NCBI RefSeq assembly: GCF_900110555.1
Contig: NZ_FOEE01000005.1
Span: 242,868 to 306,867 of the forward strand
DNA from: Trujillonella endophytica
GTDB lineage: Bacteria; Actinomycetota; Actinomycetes; Mycobacteriales; Geodermatophilaceae
Direction: 5' to 3'
Length of the DNA: 64,000 bases
Both the position numbers and the translations under genes were made by a program. The notes under the pieces are model-generated. The model saw only the letters and a program-made list of their open reading frames with translations. It did no database searches and was not told the origin of the DNA. The first letter of the stretch is position 1. Every line of letters begins with the position of its first letter. Positions 46,516 through 55,189 of this stretch are shown here, in pieces.

Positions 46516-48137
46516 CTGCCACCTCCCGGCTGCTCGATGGGCACGGGGTCCGGCGCCCGCAGCGCGCGGACGGCGTCGGTCAACGGGCCGCGCGCGGTGC
46601 CCATGATGACGGCCGCGACGATCACCAGCACGGTTGCCGCCACCGCGGCGCCGGAGAGGAGTGTGCCGAGGGGCCCGGTGCCCGGCACCGGATCGGCGTC
46701 CAGCAGCCGCGCCACCGCGAGCCCACCGGCCGCGCCCAGCGCCGCCGCGAGCAGCGCCGCTCCCCCGGCGCGGCCGATCCCGGACAGCGCCTGCGCGCCG
46801 GCAACCCGCGCGACGACGACCAGCAGCGCGGCGCCCGCGACCGTCACCCCGAGGGTGTGCCCGGCCGCGAGCGCGAGCCCGCGATCGGCCGGGTCGAGCG
46901 CCCCGGCCAGTACGACGTCCGCGACGACGGCCAGCGTCCAGCCGCCGACGACGCACACCGTGGGCGCCTTCCACAGCCCCTGCGCGTACAGCGCCCGGGT
47001 GAGGAAGGCGACCAGGCCGTAGCCGACCAGGCCGGGTGCGAAGGCGATGATCGTGTCGCGCAGGGCGGCCACCGTCTCCGGGGGCTCGTCGAGCAGGAAG
47101 ACGCGGGCGATCGGGCCGGCCGCACCGACGAGCACCGCCGCCGCCGCGGCGCAGCCGACGGTGCCCAGGACCGTGACGGGGGCCAGGGCGCGGGCGAAAC
47201 CGGTCCGGTCGCCCTGCTCCGCCCGCTCGGCCAGGCCCGGATAGGCCGACGTCGCCAGCGGGACCGCGATCGCCGCCCACGGCACGAGGAAGAGGGTGAG
47301 CCCGGCGGTGTAGACGACCTGGGTGCCGTCCGGGGCGCCGTCGTTGGCCAGCCGGATCGCCACGGCCGCGACCAGCTGCTGGCCGGCGAGCGTGAGCACG
47401 CCCGCGAGCGCGAGCCGGGCGACCCGGGGAGCGACGCCGACCGGAAAGCGCAGCGACGGCCGCAGGCCCAGCCGCAGCCGCCGCACCGGCAGGACCAGGC
47501 ACAGCGCCAGCGCGGCGACCCCGAGGGTGGTCCCGATCCCGAGCACCAGCTCGGCCGGGCGGTCCAGGTCCTCGGCGTCGCGCCCGCCGTCCATCGCGGC
47601 GAACAGCAGGTAGGCCCCCGCGACGACGACGCTGGACAGCAGCGGCGCCAGCGCCGGCGCGGCGAACCGGCGGTGGGCCTGCAGCACCCCGGCCAGCACG
47701 ATCGCGAGGCCGTAGAGCACCACCTGCGGGGCGAAGACGACGAGGAAGCGGGCCGCGAGGTCGGACTCGGCCCCGCCGTCGCCGCCGAGCAGCAGCCGCG
47801 CGATCGGCCCGGCCAGCAGCGCGACGAGCACCGCGAGCGGGGCGAGGACCAGCAGGGTCCAGCCCAGCAGGGCCGACGCCGTCCGGCGCACCTGCTCCCG
47901 GTCGCCGGAGGAGATCCCCCCGGCGAGCATCGGCACCACCAGGCTCGCCAGCGCCCCGCCGGCGACGACCTCGAACACGATGTTGGGCACCGTGTTGGCC
48001 GCGGTGTAGGTGTCGCCGGTGCTGTCGGCGCCGACGGCGTTGGTGAAGACCAGGGTCCGGCCGAAGCCGGCCAGCCGGGCCAGGACGGTGAGTGCCGCGA
48101 TGAGCGCGGCGGCACCCGCGACCCCCCGTGCGGTCAC
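46512..48137 (-). CDS. MurJ-like lipid-linked glycan flippase (MVIN/MOP)
   Basis: A 541-aa polytopic protein of the MurJ/MviN branch of MOP exporters, with about 14 hydrophobic helices. The start LARLAGFGRTLVFTNAVGADS with the first-helix Arg, and PNIVFEVVAGGALASLVVPM in helix 2, are typical. It flips lipid-linked oligosaccharide or peptidoglycan precursor to the outer face. A housekeeping MurJ is normally encoded near the origin-proximal trx genes in actinobacteria, so this is probably a second, pathway-specific flippase. It follows the MraY/WecA-like gene by 31 bases and overlaps the GT4 gene. Confidence 0.88.
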   Translation of the reverse strand: MTARGVAGAAALIAALTVLARLAGFGRTLVFTNAVGADSTGDTYTAANTVPNIVFEVVAGGALASLVVPMLAGGISSGDREQVRRTASALLGWTLLVLAPLAVLVALLAGPIARLLLGGDGGAESDLAARFLVVFAPQVVLYGLAIVLAGVLQAHRRFAAPALAPLLSSVVVAGAYLLFAAMDGGRDAEDLDRPAELVLGIGTTLGVAALALCLVLPVRRLRLGLRPSLRFPVGVAPRVARLALAGVLTLAGQQLVAAVAIRLANDGAPDGTQVVYTAGLTLFLVPWAAIAVPLATSAYPGLAERAEQGDRTGFARALAPVTVLGTVGCAAAAAVLVGAAGPIARVFLLDEPPETVAALRDTIIAFAPGLVGYGLVAFLTRALYAQGLWKAPTVCVVGGWTLAVVADVVLAGALDPADRGLALAAGHTLGVTVAGAALLVVVARVAGAQALSGIGRAGGAALLAAALGAAGGLAVARLLDADPVPGTGPLGTLLSGAAVAATVLVIVAAVIMGTARGPLTDAVRALRAPDPVPIEQPGGGR

Positions 48138-48168
48138 CGGCCGGTCCCGCGCGACCCCGCGAGCCCGG

Positions 48169-49026
48169 TCACGTCGGCAGGCGGCCGAGCCGGTCCAGCT
48201 CCCGCAGCCCCGGGGTCGCCTCGATCACCCGGGTGAAGCTGACCTTCTCGCTGGCCAGGGTGAGCGCGACGACACCGCCCAGCAGCGCCGCCCGGACCCG
48301 GCGGGAGGGCAGGGCGGCCAGCCGGAGGCCCAGCACGGCGCCGACGGCGTTGGCGCCGCTGTCGCCGAGCATGACCCGCTCGCCGAGGTCGGCGGGCAGC
48401 ACGGCCAGCGCGGCGCCGAGCGGGCCCGCGGAGAGGCCGCCGGCCGGGCCCCACGCGGTCAGGGCGGCGAGCGCGGCGGCGGCCTTGGCGGCCCTGCCCG
48501 GCCGCAGGTCGAGCAGGTTCAGCAGGTTCGCGGTGCCGGCGACCAGCCCGGTGGCCAGCACGCCGTCGGCCAGCGCGGCCCCGGCCGGCGCCCCCCGCCG
48601 GGAGGTCAGCACCGCGGCCGCGGCGGCCGCCGCGCCGATCCCGGCGACCTTCACGGCTCCCGCCGACACCCGGCCGGCGCGCAGCGCGGCGAGGTGACCG
48701 GCCAGTCCCTTGTCCCGCGCCTGCTCGGGGCGGGCGCCGGCCAGGTCGTCGTAGCCCCCGACCACCCCGGATACGGTGCCCACCAGGGCGGCCGCGGCGG
48801 CACTGCCGGCCGGTGCGCCGAGCGCGGCCGACGCGGTGGCGGCGACGGCGAGGGCAGGCCCGCCGAGCAGGGTCACCGGGCGCCCGGCGTAGTTCGTGCG
48901 GCGCCAGGGGGCGCCGGCGGGGCGTGCGTCCAGGGCCGTGGCGGCCATCAGCGCGGCGCGTGCCGCCGCGGCACCACCGAGGGCGAGCAGCAAGCGGCCC
49001 GGCGTGCCGGCGCGACCCCCGGTCAC
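48169..49026 (-). CDS. MraY/WecA-like polyprenyl-phosphate transferase
   Basis: A 285-aa membrane protein of the MraY/WecA superfamily with about eight to nine helices. The Asp-rich site appears as VVGGYDDLAG, the NxxN/D catalytic region as GTANLLNLLDLRPG and the C-terminal motif as MLGDSGANAVGAVLG. It is about 30-70 residues shorter than canonical MraY or WecA. It probably attaches a sugar phosphate to a polyprenyl phosphate, starting a lipid-linked glycan. GTG 49026 overlaps the steB stop (GTGA), so it is translated with the SteAB pair. Confidence 0.84.
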   Translation of the reverse strand: MTGGRAGTPGRLLLALGGAAAARAALMAATALDARPAGAPWRRTNYAGRPVTLLGGPALAVAATASAALGAPAGSAAAAALVGTVSGVVGGYDDLAGARPEQARDKGLAGHLAALRAGRVSAGAVKVAGIGAAAAAAAVLTSRRGAPAGAALADGVLATGLVAGTANLLNLLDLRPGRAAKAAAALAALTAWGPAGGLSAGPLGAALAVLPADLGERVMLGDSGANAVGAVLGLRLAALPSRRVRAALLGGVVALTLASEKVSFTRVIEATPGLRELDRLGRLPT

Positions 49027-49970
49027 GGTGTGGCGGCGGGCACCGGCGGCACGGGCTGGGTGTCCTCGCCGGTGCCGTACTTGCCGGAGGTGCCCTCGCC
49101 CTCCTGGCTCAGCGCGAGCACGCTGCTGATCCGGCCAGCGGCGGTGTCGACGTTGTCGACCGTCGAGACCAGGCCGGAGACCTCCGGGTCGTTGCGGAGG
49201 ACGCCGATCAGGCCGTCGTCCCCGGCCGCCGCGGCGTTCCCGGCCACGACGGCACCGGAGCCGGCGCCGTCCAGAGCGGTGACCAGCTCGACCAGGGTGT
49301 CCAGCCGGGCCTCCGCGTCGTCGCCCTCCACCGCGCCCTCGGTCAGCACGATCACGTGGTCGGCGGGCTGGACCGACGGCGACTCCTGGGTCAGCACGTC
49401 GAGCGCGGAGAGCCCGGCCAGCACCGACGACAGCTGCGCCGAGTCCGGCGCCGGGACGACGCCCGGCGGGTTGACCAGCACCTGGGCCAGCACCGAGGCG
49501 ACCAGCTCGCCGGTGTCGTCGGTGGCGGGCAGCGTCACCCCGGTCGGGCGCCCGGACCCGGTGACGTAGTTCTGCAGCGCGGTCTCGTTGGCCGGGTCTG
49601 CGTAGGCGTCGGTCAGCCGGATCGTGCCGGTGAGCGTGCCGCCGGCCTGCCCGATCAGCACGCCGACGGCGTCCACCGCGTCGTCGTCCACCTCGCCGTC
49701 GAGGACCAGGAGGACGCTGCGCTCGGCGAGGGTGCCGGCGACGAGCGCCGGGCCCACGGCCTCCTCGAACAGGTCCCCGGTGTCCAGGCGGGCCTGCAGC
49801 GCCTGGGTGTTGTCCTCGAGGTTGCGCTTGTCCTCCTGCAGGCCCGTGACCTGGTCCTCCAGGTCGTCGAGGACCCGGCCGTTGAGCGCCGTCGTGCCGA
49901 TGACGATGCCGAGGGCGATGGCCAGGAACACCGCGACGAGCGAGACGATGTGGTACCGGAAGTCGATCAC
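49023..49970 (-). CDS. steB: SteB/MctB-family membrane protein
   Basis: A 315-aa protein with a very short N-terminal cytoplasmic part (VIDFRYH), one membrane helix (IVSLVAVFLAIALGIVIG), an extracytoplasmic coiled coil (about 30-65) and a mixed alpha/beta domain with an acidic, Pro-rich end. It corresponds to Rv1698, described both as the copper transport protein MctB and as SteB, the partner of SteA at the septum (family knowledge). GTG 49970 is chosen because it overlaps the steA stop and matches the family N-terminus; the frame is open 13 codons further. Confidence 0.88.
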   Translation of the reverse strand: MIDFRYHIVSLVAVFLAIALGIVIGTTALNGRVLDDLEDQVTGLQEDKRNLEDNTQALQARLDTGDLFEEAVGPALVAGTLAERSVLLVLDGEVDDDAVDAVGVLIGQAGGTLTGTIRLTDAYADPANETALQNYVTGSGRPTGVTLPATDDTGELVASVLAQVLVNPPGVVPAPDSAQLSSVLAGLSALDVLTQESPSVQPADHVIVLTEGAVEGDDAEARLDTLVELVTALDGAGSGAVVAGNAAAAGDDGLIGVLRNDPEVSGLVSTVDNVDTAAGRISSVLALSQEGEGTSGKYGTGEDTQPVPPVPAATP

Positions 49971-51154
49971 GAGAGGAGGTTCTCCAGCCAGAACATGTAG
50001 CCGTCCCACTTGTCGACCAGCAGGTCGAAGTAGATCTGCCCGGCCGTGGAGGCCGCGAGGGCGGCGCCGATGGACACCAGCGCGGCCAGGACGAGGACGA
50101 CGAGGGTGAGGGTCGAGATGCGGCTACGGTAGAGCCGGCTGACGCCCTTGGCGTCGACGAGCTTGCCGCCCAGCCGCAGGCGGGTGAGGAAGGTCGACGC
50201 CATGCCGCCGCGGCCCTTGTCGAGGAACTCCACGAGGGTCGCGTGGGTGCCGACGGCGACGATGAGCGTGGCGCCCTTCTCGTCGGCCAGCAGCATCGCG
50301 ATGTCCTCGCTGGTCGCCGAGGCCGGGAAGGTGATGGCGTCGACGCCGAGCTCCTGCACGCGGGCCAGGCCGGGGGCGCGGCCGTCGGCGTAGGCGTGCA
50401 CGACGACCTCCGCACCGCAGCGCAGCACGTCGTCGCTGACCGAGTCCATGTCGCCGATGATCATGTCGGGCTGGTGGCCGGCCTCGATCAGCGCGTCGGC
50501 GCCGCCGTCGACGCCGATGAGCACCGGCCGGTAGTCACGGATGTAGGCCCGCAGCGCCTGCAGGTCCTCCTTGTAGTCGTACCCGCGCACGACGATCAGG
50601 ACGTGCCGGCCGTCGATCCGGGTACGGACGTCGGGCACGCCGACGCCGTCGAGCAGGAGCGCGCGCTCCCGCTTCATGTACTCCATCGTGTTGGCCGCGA
50701 AGGCCTCGAGCTGGACCGACAGGCCCGCCTTCGCCTCGGCCATCGCCTCGTCGATGGACTCGCGCGTCTGCAGCGTGCCCTTCGCGGCGGGCGTGCCGTC
50801 GGCCCGGTACAGCGTGTCGCCGTCCACCCGGACCGCGGCGCCCTCCTGGAGGGCGGTGAACACGTCCTTGCCGACGCCGTCGAGCAGCGGGATGCCCGCC
50901 TCGGCGATGATCCCCGGACCCAGGTTGGGATAGCGACCGGAGATGCTGGGCGCGGCGTTGACGACGGCGGCGACCTTGCACGCGACGAGGGAGTCGGCGC
51001 TGACCCGGTCGATGTCGACGTGGTCGATCACCGCGATGTCACCGGGCCGGAGCCGCTTGGTGAGGTTCTTGGTGCGGCGGTCGAGCCGGGCAGTGCCGGG
51101 AACGCCTGACACCTGTTCCTGGCCCCGGCCCCGTCGCAAGGTGCCGATGCGCAT
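49967..51154 (-). CDS. steA: SteA-like septation protein
   Basis: A 395-aa protein of the Rv1697/SteA group. The core has a thiamine-pyrophosphokinase-like fold: SGRYPNLGPGIIAEAGIPL, then GVDGGADALIEAGHQPDMII and GDMDSVSDDVL. Near the C-terminus is one membrane helix (TLVVLVLAALVSIGAALAA) with a short end outside. SteA-SteB in Corynebacterium localises to the cytokinetic ring and recruits cell-wall hydrolase activity (family knowledge). ATG 51154 starts the conserved MRIGTLRR sequence. It heads the minus-strand unit steA, steB, MraY/WecA-like, MurJ-like, GT4, membrane protein, pyrG, Nudix. Confidence 0.88.
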   Translation of the reverse strand: MRIGTLRRGRGQEQVSGVPGTARLDRRTKNLTKRLRPGDIAVIDHVDIDRVSADSLVACKVAAVVNAAPSISGRYPNLGPGIIAEAGIPLLDGVGKDVFTALQEGAAVRVDGDTLYRADGTPAAKGTLQTRESIDEAMAEAKAGLSVQLEAFAANTMEYMKRERALLLDGVGVPDVRTRIDGRHVLIVVRGYDYKEDLQALRAYIRDYRPVLIGVDGGADALIEAGHQPDMIIGDMDSVSDDVLRCGAEVVVHAYADGRAPGLARVQELGVDAITFPASATSEDIAMLLADEKGATLIVAVGTHATLVEFLDKGRGGMASTFLTRLRLGGKLVDAKGVSRLYRSRISTLTLVVLVLAALVSIGAALAASTAGQIYFDLLVDKWDGYMFWLENLLS

Positions 51155-51304
51155 GGGGCGATGCTGCCACGCACCCGGACGGGCGACTCCCACCGACGCG
51201 CAGCAGCGACGATCCGGTCACGCAGCGTGCTCGACACCACTGTCCCGCGACACGCAGGGGTCCGTGCCTCGGGCGGTCGCGCCGGAGCGCCCACGGCGGC
51301 TGTC

Positions 51305-51310
51305 TAGCGT
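51305..51310 (+). promoter_or_regulatory. -10 box of a leaderless promoter
   Basis: TAGCGT (TAnnnT) followed by seven bases and then the GTG of the TetR gene at 51318. No ribosome-binding site is present between them, so the transcript is probably leaderless. Confidence 0.5.
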
Positions 51311-51317
51311 TGCTGGC

Positions 51318-52328
51318 GTGACACACGGGGCGCCTGCAGTGATCCAGCCGACCGACCGGGGCGACGGCACGGACGTCGCCCCGACCCCCGACCCCGCGGT
51401 GCCCGGGCCGCCCCCGGCCGACGCCGGCGAAGCCCCCGCCGCGGGCTCGACCGACGGCACGATCGGCGCCCCCGCCCCGGTCGGCGACCCGGACACCGCC
51501 CCGGTCGCGGACTCCGGCCCCCCGGCCGTGCCCGGAGCCGCGCCGGGAAGCTCGCCCGTGCCCGGTGCTGCGGCCGTGCCCGGAGCCGGGTCCGGTGCCG
51601 TGCCCGTGCCCGGTGCCGCGCCGGGGACCTCGCCCGCGCCCGTGCCCGACGGCGCGGAGGCGCCCGCGCGGGGCCGCCGGGGACGGCGGACTCTGCGCGG
51701 CCCGGGGCTGCGCGAGCGCCGCCGCCAGCAGACCCGCGCCCGCATCGTCGACGCCGCGGCCGAGCTGTTCGCCGAGCGCGGCTTCGACACGGTCAGCGTC
51801 GTGGAGATCGCGCAGCGCGCCGGCGTCGTCGAGAAGACCGTCTTCAACCACTTCCCGGTCAAGGAGGGCCTGGTCTTCGAGGCCGACCCGCCGATGCGCG
51901 CTGCCCTGCTGGACGCCGTCCGCCACCGTCCCGCAGGAGAGTCGGTGGCCGCGGCCGCGGGCAGCTTTGTGGTCGCGGCGATGAGCGGGCTCGGGTCGGA
52001 GGAGGCGGCGACCGGCGTGGCCGAGATGGCCGCCGTCATCCGCGGAAGCCGCACCCTGCAGGTCCGCGAGCGGGAGATCCTGGGCGAGCTGACGTCGGCA
52101 CTGGCCGGGCTCGTCGCCGAGGAGACGGCCGCCGAGCCGGGTTCCCTGGAGCCGTGGCTGGCCGCCCACGCCGTCCTCGGGCTCTACGCCGGGCTGCTCG
52201 AGCTCGCGCGCGACCGCGTCCTGGCCGGCGTCACCGGCCCGGCGCTGTGCGCGGAGCTGCTGGCGCGCGGGGAGAAGGGCCTGGCACTGCTCCAGTTCGG
52301 CCTGGCCGGCTACGCGAAGCGCCGCTGA
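51318..52328 (+). CDS. TetR-family regulator with a long Pro/Ala/Gly-rich N-terminus
   Basis: A 336-aa regulator. The DNA-binding domain begins near residue 130 (RERRRQQTRARIVDAAAELF) and includes FDTVSVVEIAQRAGVVEKTVFNHF, a standard TetR helix-turn-helix, followed by a helical ligand domain. The first about 115 residues are low complexity, with VPGAAPG-like repeats, and are absent from ordinary TetR proteins (about 200 aa). The GTG follows a TAGCGT box by seven bases and the reading frame agrees. It is a single gene divergent from steA and convergent with a methyltransferase, with repeat array B after its stop. Its target is unknown. Confidence 0.85.
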   Translation: MTHGAPAVIQPTDRGDGTDVAPTPDPAVPGPPPADAGEAPAAGSTDGTIGAPAPVGDPDTAPVADSGPPAVPGAAPGSSPVPGAAAVPGAGSGAVPVPGAAPGTSPAPVPDGAEAPARGRRGRRTLRGPGLRERRRQQTRARIVDAAAELFAERGFDTVSVVEIAQRAGVVEKTVFNHFPVKEGLVFEADPPMRAALLDAVRHRPAGESVAAAAGSFVVAAMSGLGSEEAATGVAEMAAVIRGSRTLQVREREILGELTSALAGLVAEETAAEPGSLEPWLAAHAVLGLYAGLLELARDRVLAGVTGPALCAELLARGEKGLALLQFGLAGYAKRR

Positions 52329-52525
52329 CCCCGGGCAATTCCGCGCTTCCGCCCCGGGGCAACTTCGCGCTTCCGCACCGCGCAACTTCGCGCTTCCGCA
52401 CCCGCGCAACTTCGCGCTTCCGCACCGCGCAACTTCGCGCTTCCGCACCGCGCAACTTCGCGCTTCTGCCCCGGAGCAATTTCGCGCTTCTGCACCGCGC
52501 AACGGCGCAGAAATGCCCCGGGGAG
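52329..52525. repeat. Array B of the 23-24-base repeat with a partial inverted end copy
   Basis: Seven direct copies of an 18-base core (GCAACTTCGCGCTTCCGC or GCAATTTCGCGCTTCTGC) begin at 52335, 52359, 52382, 52406, 52429, 52452 and 52476, with periods of 23-24 bases and 5-6-base spacers such as ACCGC. A shortened inverted copy (GCAGAAATGC followed by CCCGGGG, about 52507-52523) closes the array. It fills the gap between the convergent TetR and methyltransferase genes, with the same order of direct then inverted copies as array A. Confidence 0.88.
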
Positions 52526-53239
52526 TCAGCCCAGCTGGAGCGCCTTGAGCAGCTGACCCATCCGGTCGCCGGGGATGGTGTCGTCGCGGGTGAACAGCGC
52601 GACGGCGACCATGTACTCGTCGTCGCCGGCCCAGCCGCGGCCCTCGTCGACGATGCGGCGGATGTGCCGGGCGACCTTCGGCTCGGCGCTGTACGGGCCG
52701 AAGTCCAGGCCCATGGCGAGGAAGTTGACCACCCGGTAGCCGAGGTCTGCGGCGGTGCCCAGCGTCGTGACCGGGTCGGAGTAGCTCGGCACGGCCAGGA
52801 CGACGTTGTCGTAGCCCGCCTTCAGCAGCGCCAGCGACAGGTCGTTGCCGTAGATGCCGCCCCAGAGCTCGGGCATGAGGATGTCGCGGTCGGGCGCGGG
52901 AATGTAGGGCGGGTTGGAGATGACGGTCCGCGCCGCGGGGGCGCCCGTGGAGTCCGCACCGTCGAAGAAGTCGCCGAGTTCCACGGTGTAGCGGTCGGCC
53001 ACGCCGCGCCCGGCGATGTTGGCCTGGGCCTGCGCCACCGACGGGGCGCTGATGTCGAAGCTGCGGACGCGCAGGCCGGGCAGCCCGGCGACGACGTCGG
53101 CGATGGCGGTCGCGTCACCGGTACCGAGCTCGACCACCCCGTCGCGCTCCCAGCCCAGCTGCTCGCGATAGTGCTGGAGCAACATGCACACGCTGAACCC
53201 GTAGTGGGCCGACTCGTCGGCCGAGGAGAAGCAGCTCAC
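52526..53239 (-). CDS. SAM-dependent methyltransferase, N5/N6-type
   Basis: A 237-aa class I methyltransferase. The SAM-binding motif is VVELGTGDATAI, the second strand acid is RSFDIS and the catalytic motif is SNPPYIP, the NPPY signature of enzymes that methylate an amide or exocyclic amine (PrmC, N6-adenine enzymes). There is no extra PrmC N-terminal helical domain, so the substrate may be RNA, DNA or protein. GTG 53239 is the assumed start; no strong ribosome-binding site is seen. It lies 147 bases after recN on the same strand and may be read from it or have its own promoter. Confidence 0.8.
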   Translation of the reverse strand: MSCFSSADESAHYGFSVCMLLQHYREQLGWERDGVVELGTGDATAIADVVAGLPGLRVRSFDISAPSVAQAQANIAGRGVADRYTVELGDFFDGADSTGAPAARTVISNPPYIPAPDRDILMPELWGGIYGNDLSLALLKAGYDNVVLAVPSYSDPVTTLGTAADLGYRVVNFLAMGLDFGPYSAEPKVARHIRRIVDEGRGWAGDDEYMVAVALFTRDDTIPGDRMGQLLKALQLG

Positions 53240-53386
53240 CGGGCGGCCCCGGGGAGGAACGCCGACGGTGCCCGGTGGTCTTCGCTGACCTGATCTGGGT
53301 TGCGCACGACCGGCCCCTACCCCGGCGTCCCGACGATCAGTCCTCCGTCGCCCGATCGGTGGCAGACAGTGACACTTTCGTCCGGG

Positions 53387-55189
53387 TCAGTTCCGCGCCT
53401 CGGCGGCGACGGCGAGCAGCTCCCGGGCGTGCGCCTGCCCGGTGTCGCTGTCGGCCAGCCCGGACAGCATCCGGGCCAGCTCGCGCACCCGGTCCTCGTC
53501 GCGGACCGCGCGGATGTCGGTCGCGGTGACCCCTGCGCCGGCGTCCGGCGACTTGTCGACGACCACGTGCGTGTCGGCGTAGGCCGCCACCTGGGCCAGG
53601 TGCGTGACGACGACGATCTGGTGGTCGCGGGCCAGCCGGGCCAGCCGCCTTCCGATCTCGCCCGCGGCGGACCCTCCGACCCCGGCGTCGACCTCGTCGA
53701 ACACCATGACCGGGACCGGGTCGGCGCCGGCGAACACGACCTCGATGGCGAGCATGATCCGGGACAGCTCGCCGCCCGAGGCACCCTTGTGCACCGGTCG
53801 CGGTGGCGCGCCGGGATGCGCGGCCAGGAGCAGCACCACCTCGTCGGCGCCCTCGGGCCCGGGCTCGTCGGGGTGGCTGTCGACGGAGAAGGACACCCGC
53901 GCGCTCTTCATCGCCAGCCCGGCGAGCTCCCGGCCCACCTCCGCGGCGAACCCGTCCGCGGCCGCGCGCCGGCCAGCCGACACCGCGCCACCGAGGTCGT
54001 CGACCTCGGCGCGGGCGGCGTCGCGTTCGGCGGTGAGCGCCTCGAGGGCCTCGTCGGAGACGTCGAGCTGGTCGAGCCGGCCCTGGGCGTCCGCGGCCCA
54101 GGTGAGGACGCCGGCCACGCCCTCGCCGGCGGCGGCGTACTTGCGGACCAGCGCGGTCAGCGCGGCCCGACGGTCCAGCACCTCCGCCAGCCGGGCGGGG
54201 TCGGCGTCGAGGTCGGCGACGTAGCCGGCGAGCTGGCCGGCCACGTCGGAGACGACGGCGACGGCGTCGGCGAGGTCCTGGGCGAGCAGGACGAGCGCCG
54301 GATCGCCCGAGCCGGCCAGCGCCCGCTCGGCGAGGGCCAGGGCCGCCGTCGCGTCCTGGGGCAGGTCCCCTCCCCCGCCGAGGTCGCCGGTGACGTCGCC
54401 GACCAGGGCCAGCCGCGCCTCGTCGGCCGCCGTCCGCAGCGCGTCGGCGTCGCCGAGCCGGCGGGCCTGCGCGTCGAGCTCGTCGTCCTCCCCCGGCTGC
54501 GGGGCGACGGCCTCGATCTCCTCCAGGCCGTGCCGCAGCACGTCGGCGGCCTGGGCGAGCTCCCGCGCCTGGCCCTGGCGGCGCTCCAGGTCCGCGGCGA
54601 GCGCGCGCCACCGTGCGTACGCGTCGCGGTAGCGGTCCAGCAGCGCGAGGTGGTCGGCGCCGGCGTAGCGGTCCAGGGCCCGGCGCTGCTCGGCGGGACG
54701 CGACAGCCGCAGCTGGTCGCTCTGCCCGTGGACGGCGAGCAGCCCCTCGGCCAGCTCCGCCACCACACCGACCGGCACGCTGCGGCCGCCCAGGTGCGCG
54801 CGGGAGCGGCCCTCGGCGCTGACGGTGCGGGCGAGGATGAGGCTCCCGTCGTCGTCGGGCTCGGCGCCGGCCTCCGCGGCGCGCTCCCACACCGGCGACT
54901 CGGCGGGCAGCACCAGCCGGCCCTCGACCCCGGCCCGGCCGTTGGCGCGCACCCGGCCGGGGTCGGCTCGGCCGCCGAACAGCAGGGTCAGGCCGGTGAC
55001 CACCATCGTCTTGCCGGCGCCGGTCTCGCCGGTGACGACGGTCAGGCCGGGTCCGAGCTCCAGGGTGACGTCGTCGATCGAGCCCAGACCGCGGATGCGG
55101 AACTCGGTGAGGCGGCCGAGCCGGGCGGGTGCGGCGGGCGGGGCCGGCACCTGCGCGGCGGCTCGCTCACGCGTCGTCGTCCGGGGCAC
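53387..55189 (-). CDS. recN: DNA repair protein RecN
   Basis: A 600-aa SMC-like ATPase for double-strand break repair. Walker A is GETGAGKT near residue 57, the central 250-300 residues form the coiled-coil arms, and the C-terminal ABC part has GGELSRIMLAIEV and VMVFDEVDAGVGG (Walker B). GTG 55189 has GGGGAGGTG about five bases upstream; this start overlaps the end of nadK by 23 bases. In mycobacteria recN likewise follows nadK and precedes steA; here a methyltransferase and a TetR gene are inserted between recN and steA. Confidence 0.95.
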   Translation of the reverse strand: MPRTTTRERAAAQVPAPPAAPARLGRLTEFRIRGLGSIDDVTLELGPGLTVVTGETGAGKTMVVTGLTLLFGGRADPGRVRANGRAGVEGRLVLPAESPVWERAAEAGAEPDDDGSLILARTVSAEGRSRAHLGGRSVPVGVVAELAEGLLAVHGQSDQLRLSRPAEQRRALDRYAGADHLALLDRYRDAYARWRALAADLERRQGQARELAQAADVLRHGLEEIEAVAPQPGEDDELDAQARRLGDADALRTAADEARLALVGDVTGDLGGGGDLPQDATAALALAERALAGSGDPALVLLAQDLADAVAVVSDVAGQLAGYVADLDADPARLAEVLDRRAALTALVRKYAAAGEGVAGVLTWAADAQGRLDQLDVSDEALEALTAERDAARAEVDDLGGAVSAGRRAAADGFAAEVGRELAGLAMKSARVSFSVDSHPDEPGPEGADEVVLLLAAHPGAPPRPVHKGASGGELSRIMLAIEVVFAGADPVPVMVFDEVDAGVGGSAAGEIGRRLARLARDHQIVVVTHLAQVAAYADTHVVVDKSPDAGAGVTATDIRAVRDEDRVRELARMLSGLADSDTGQAHARELLAVAAEARN

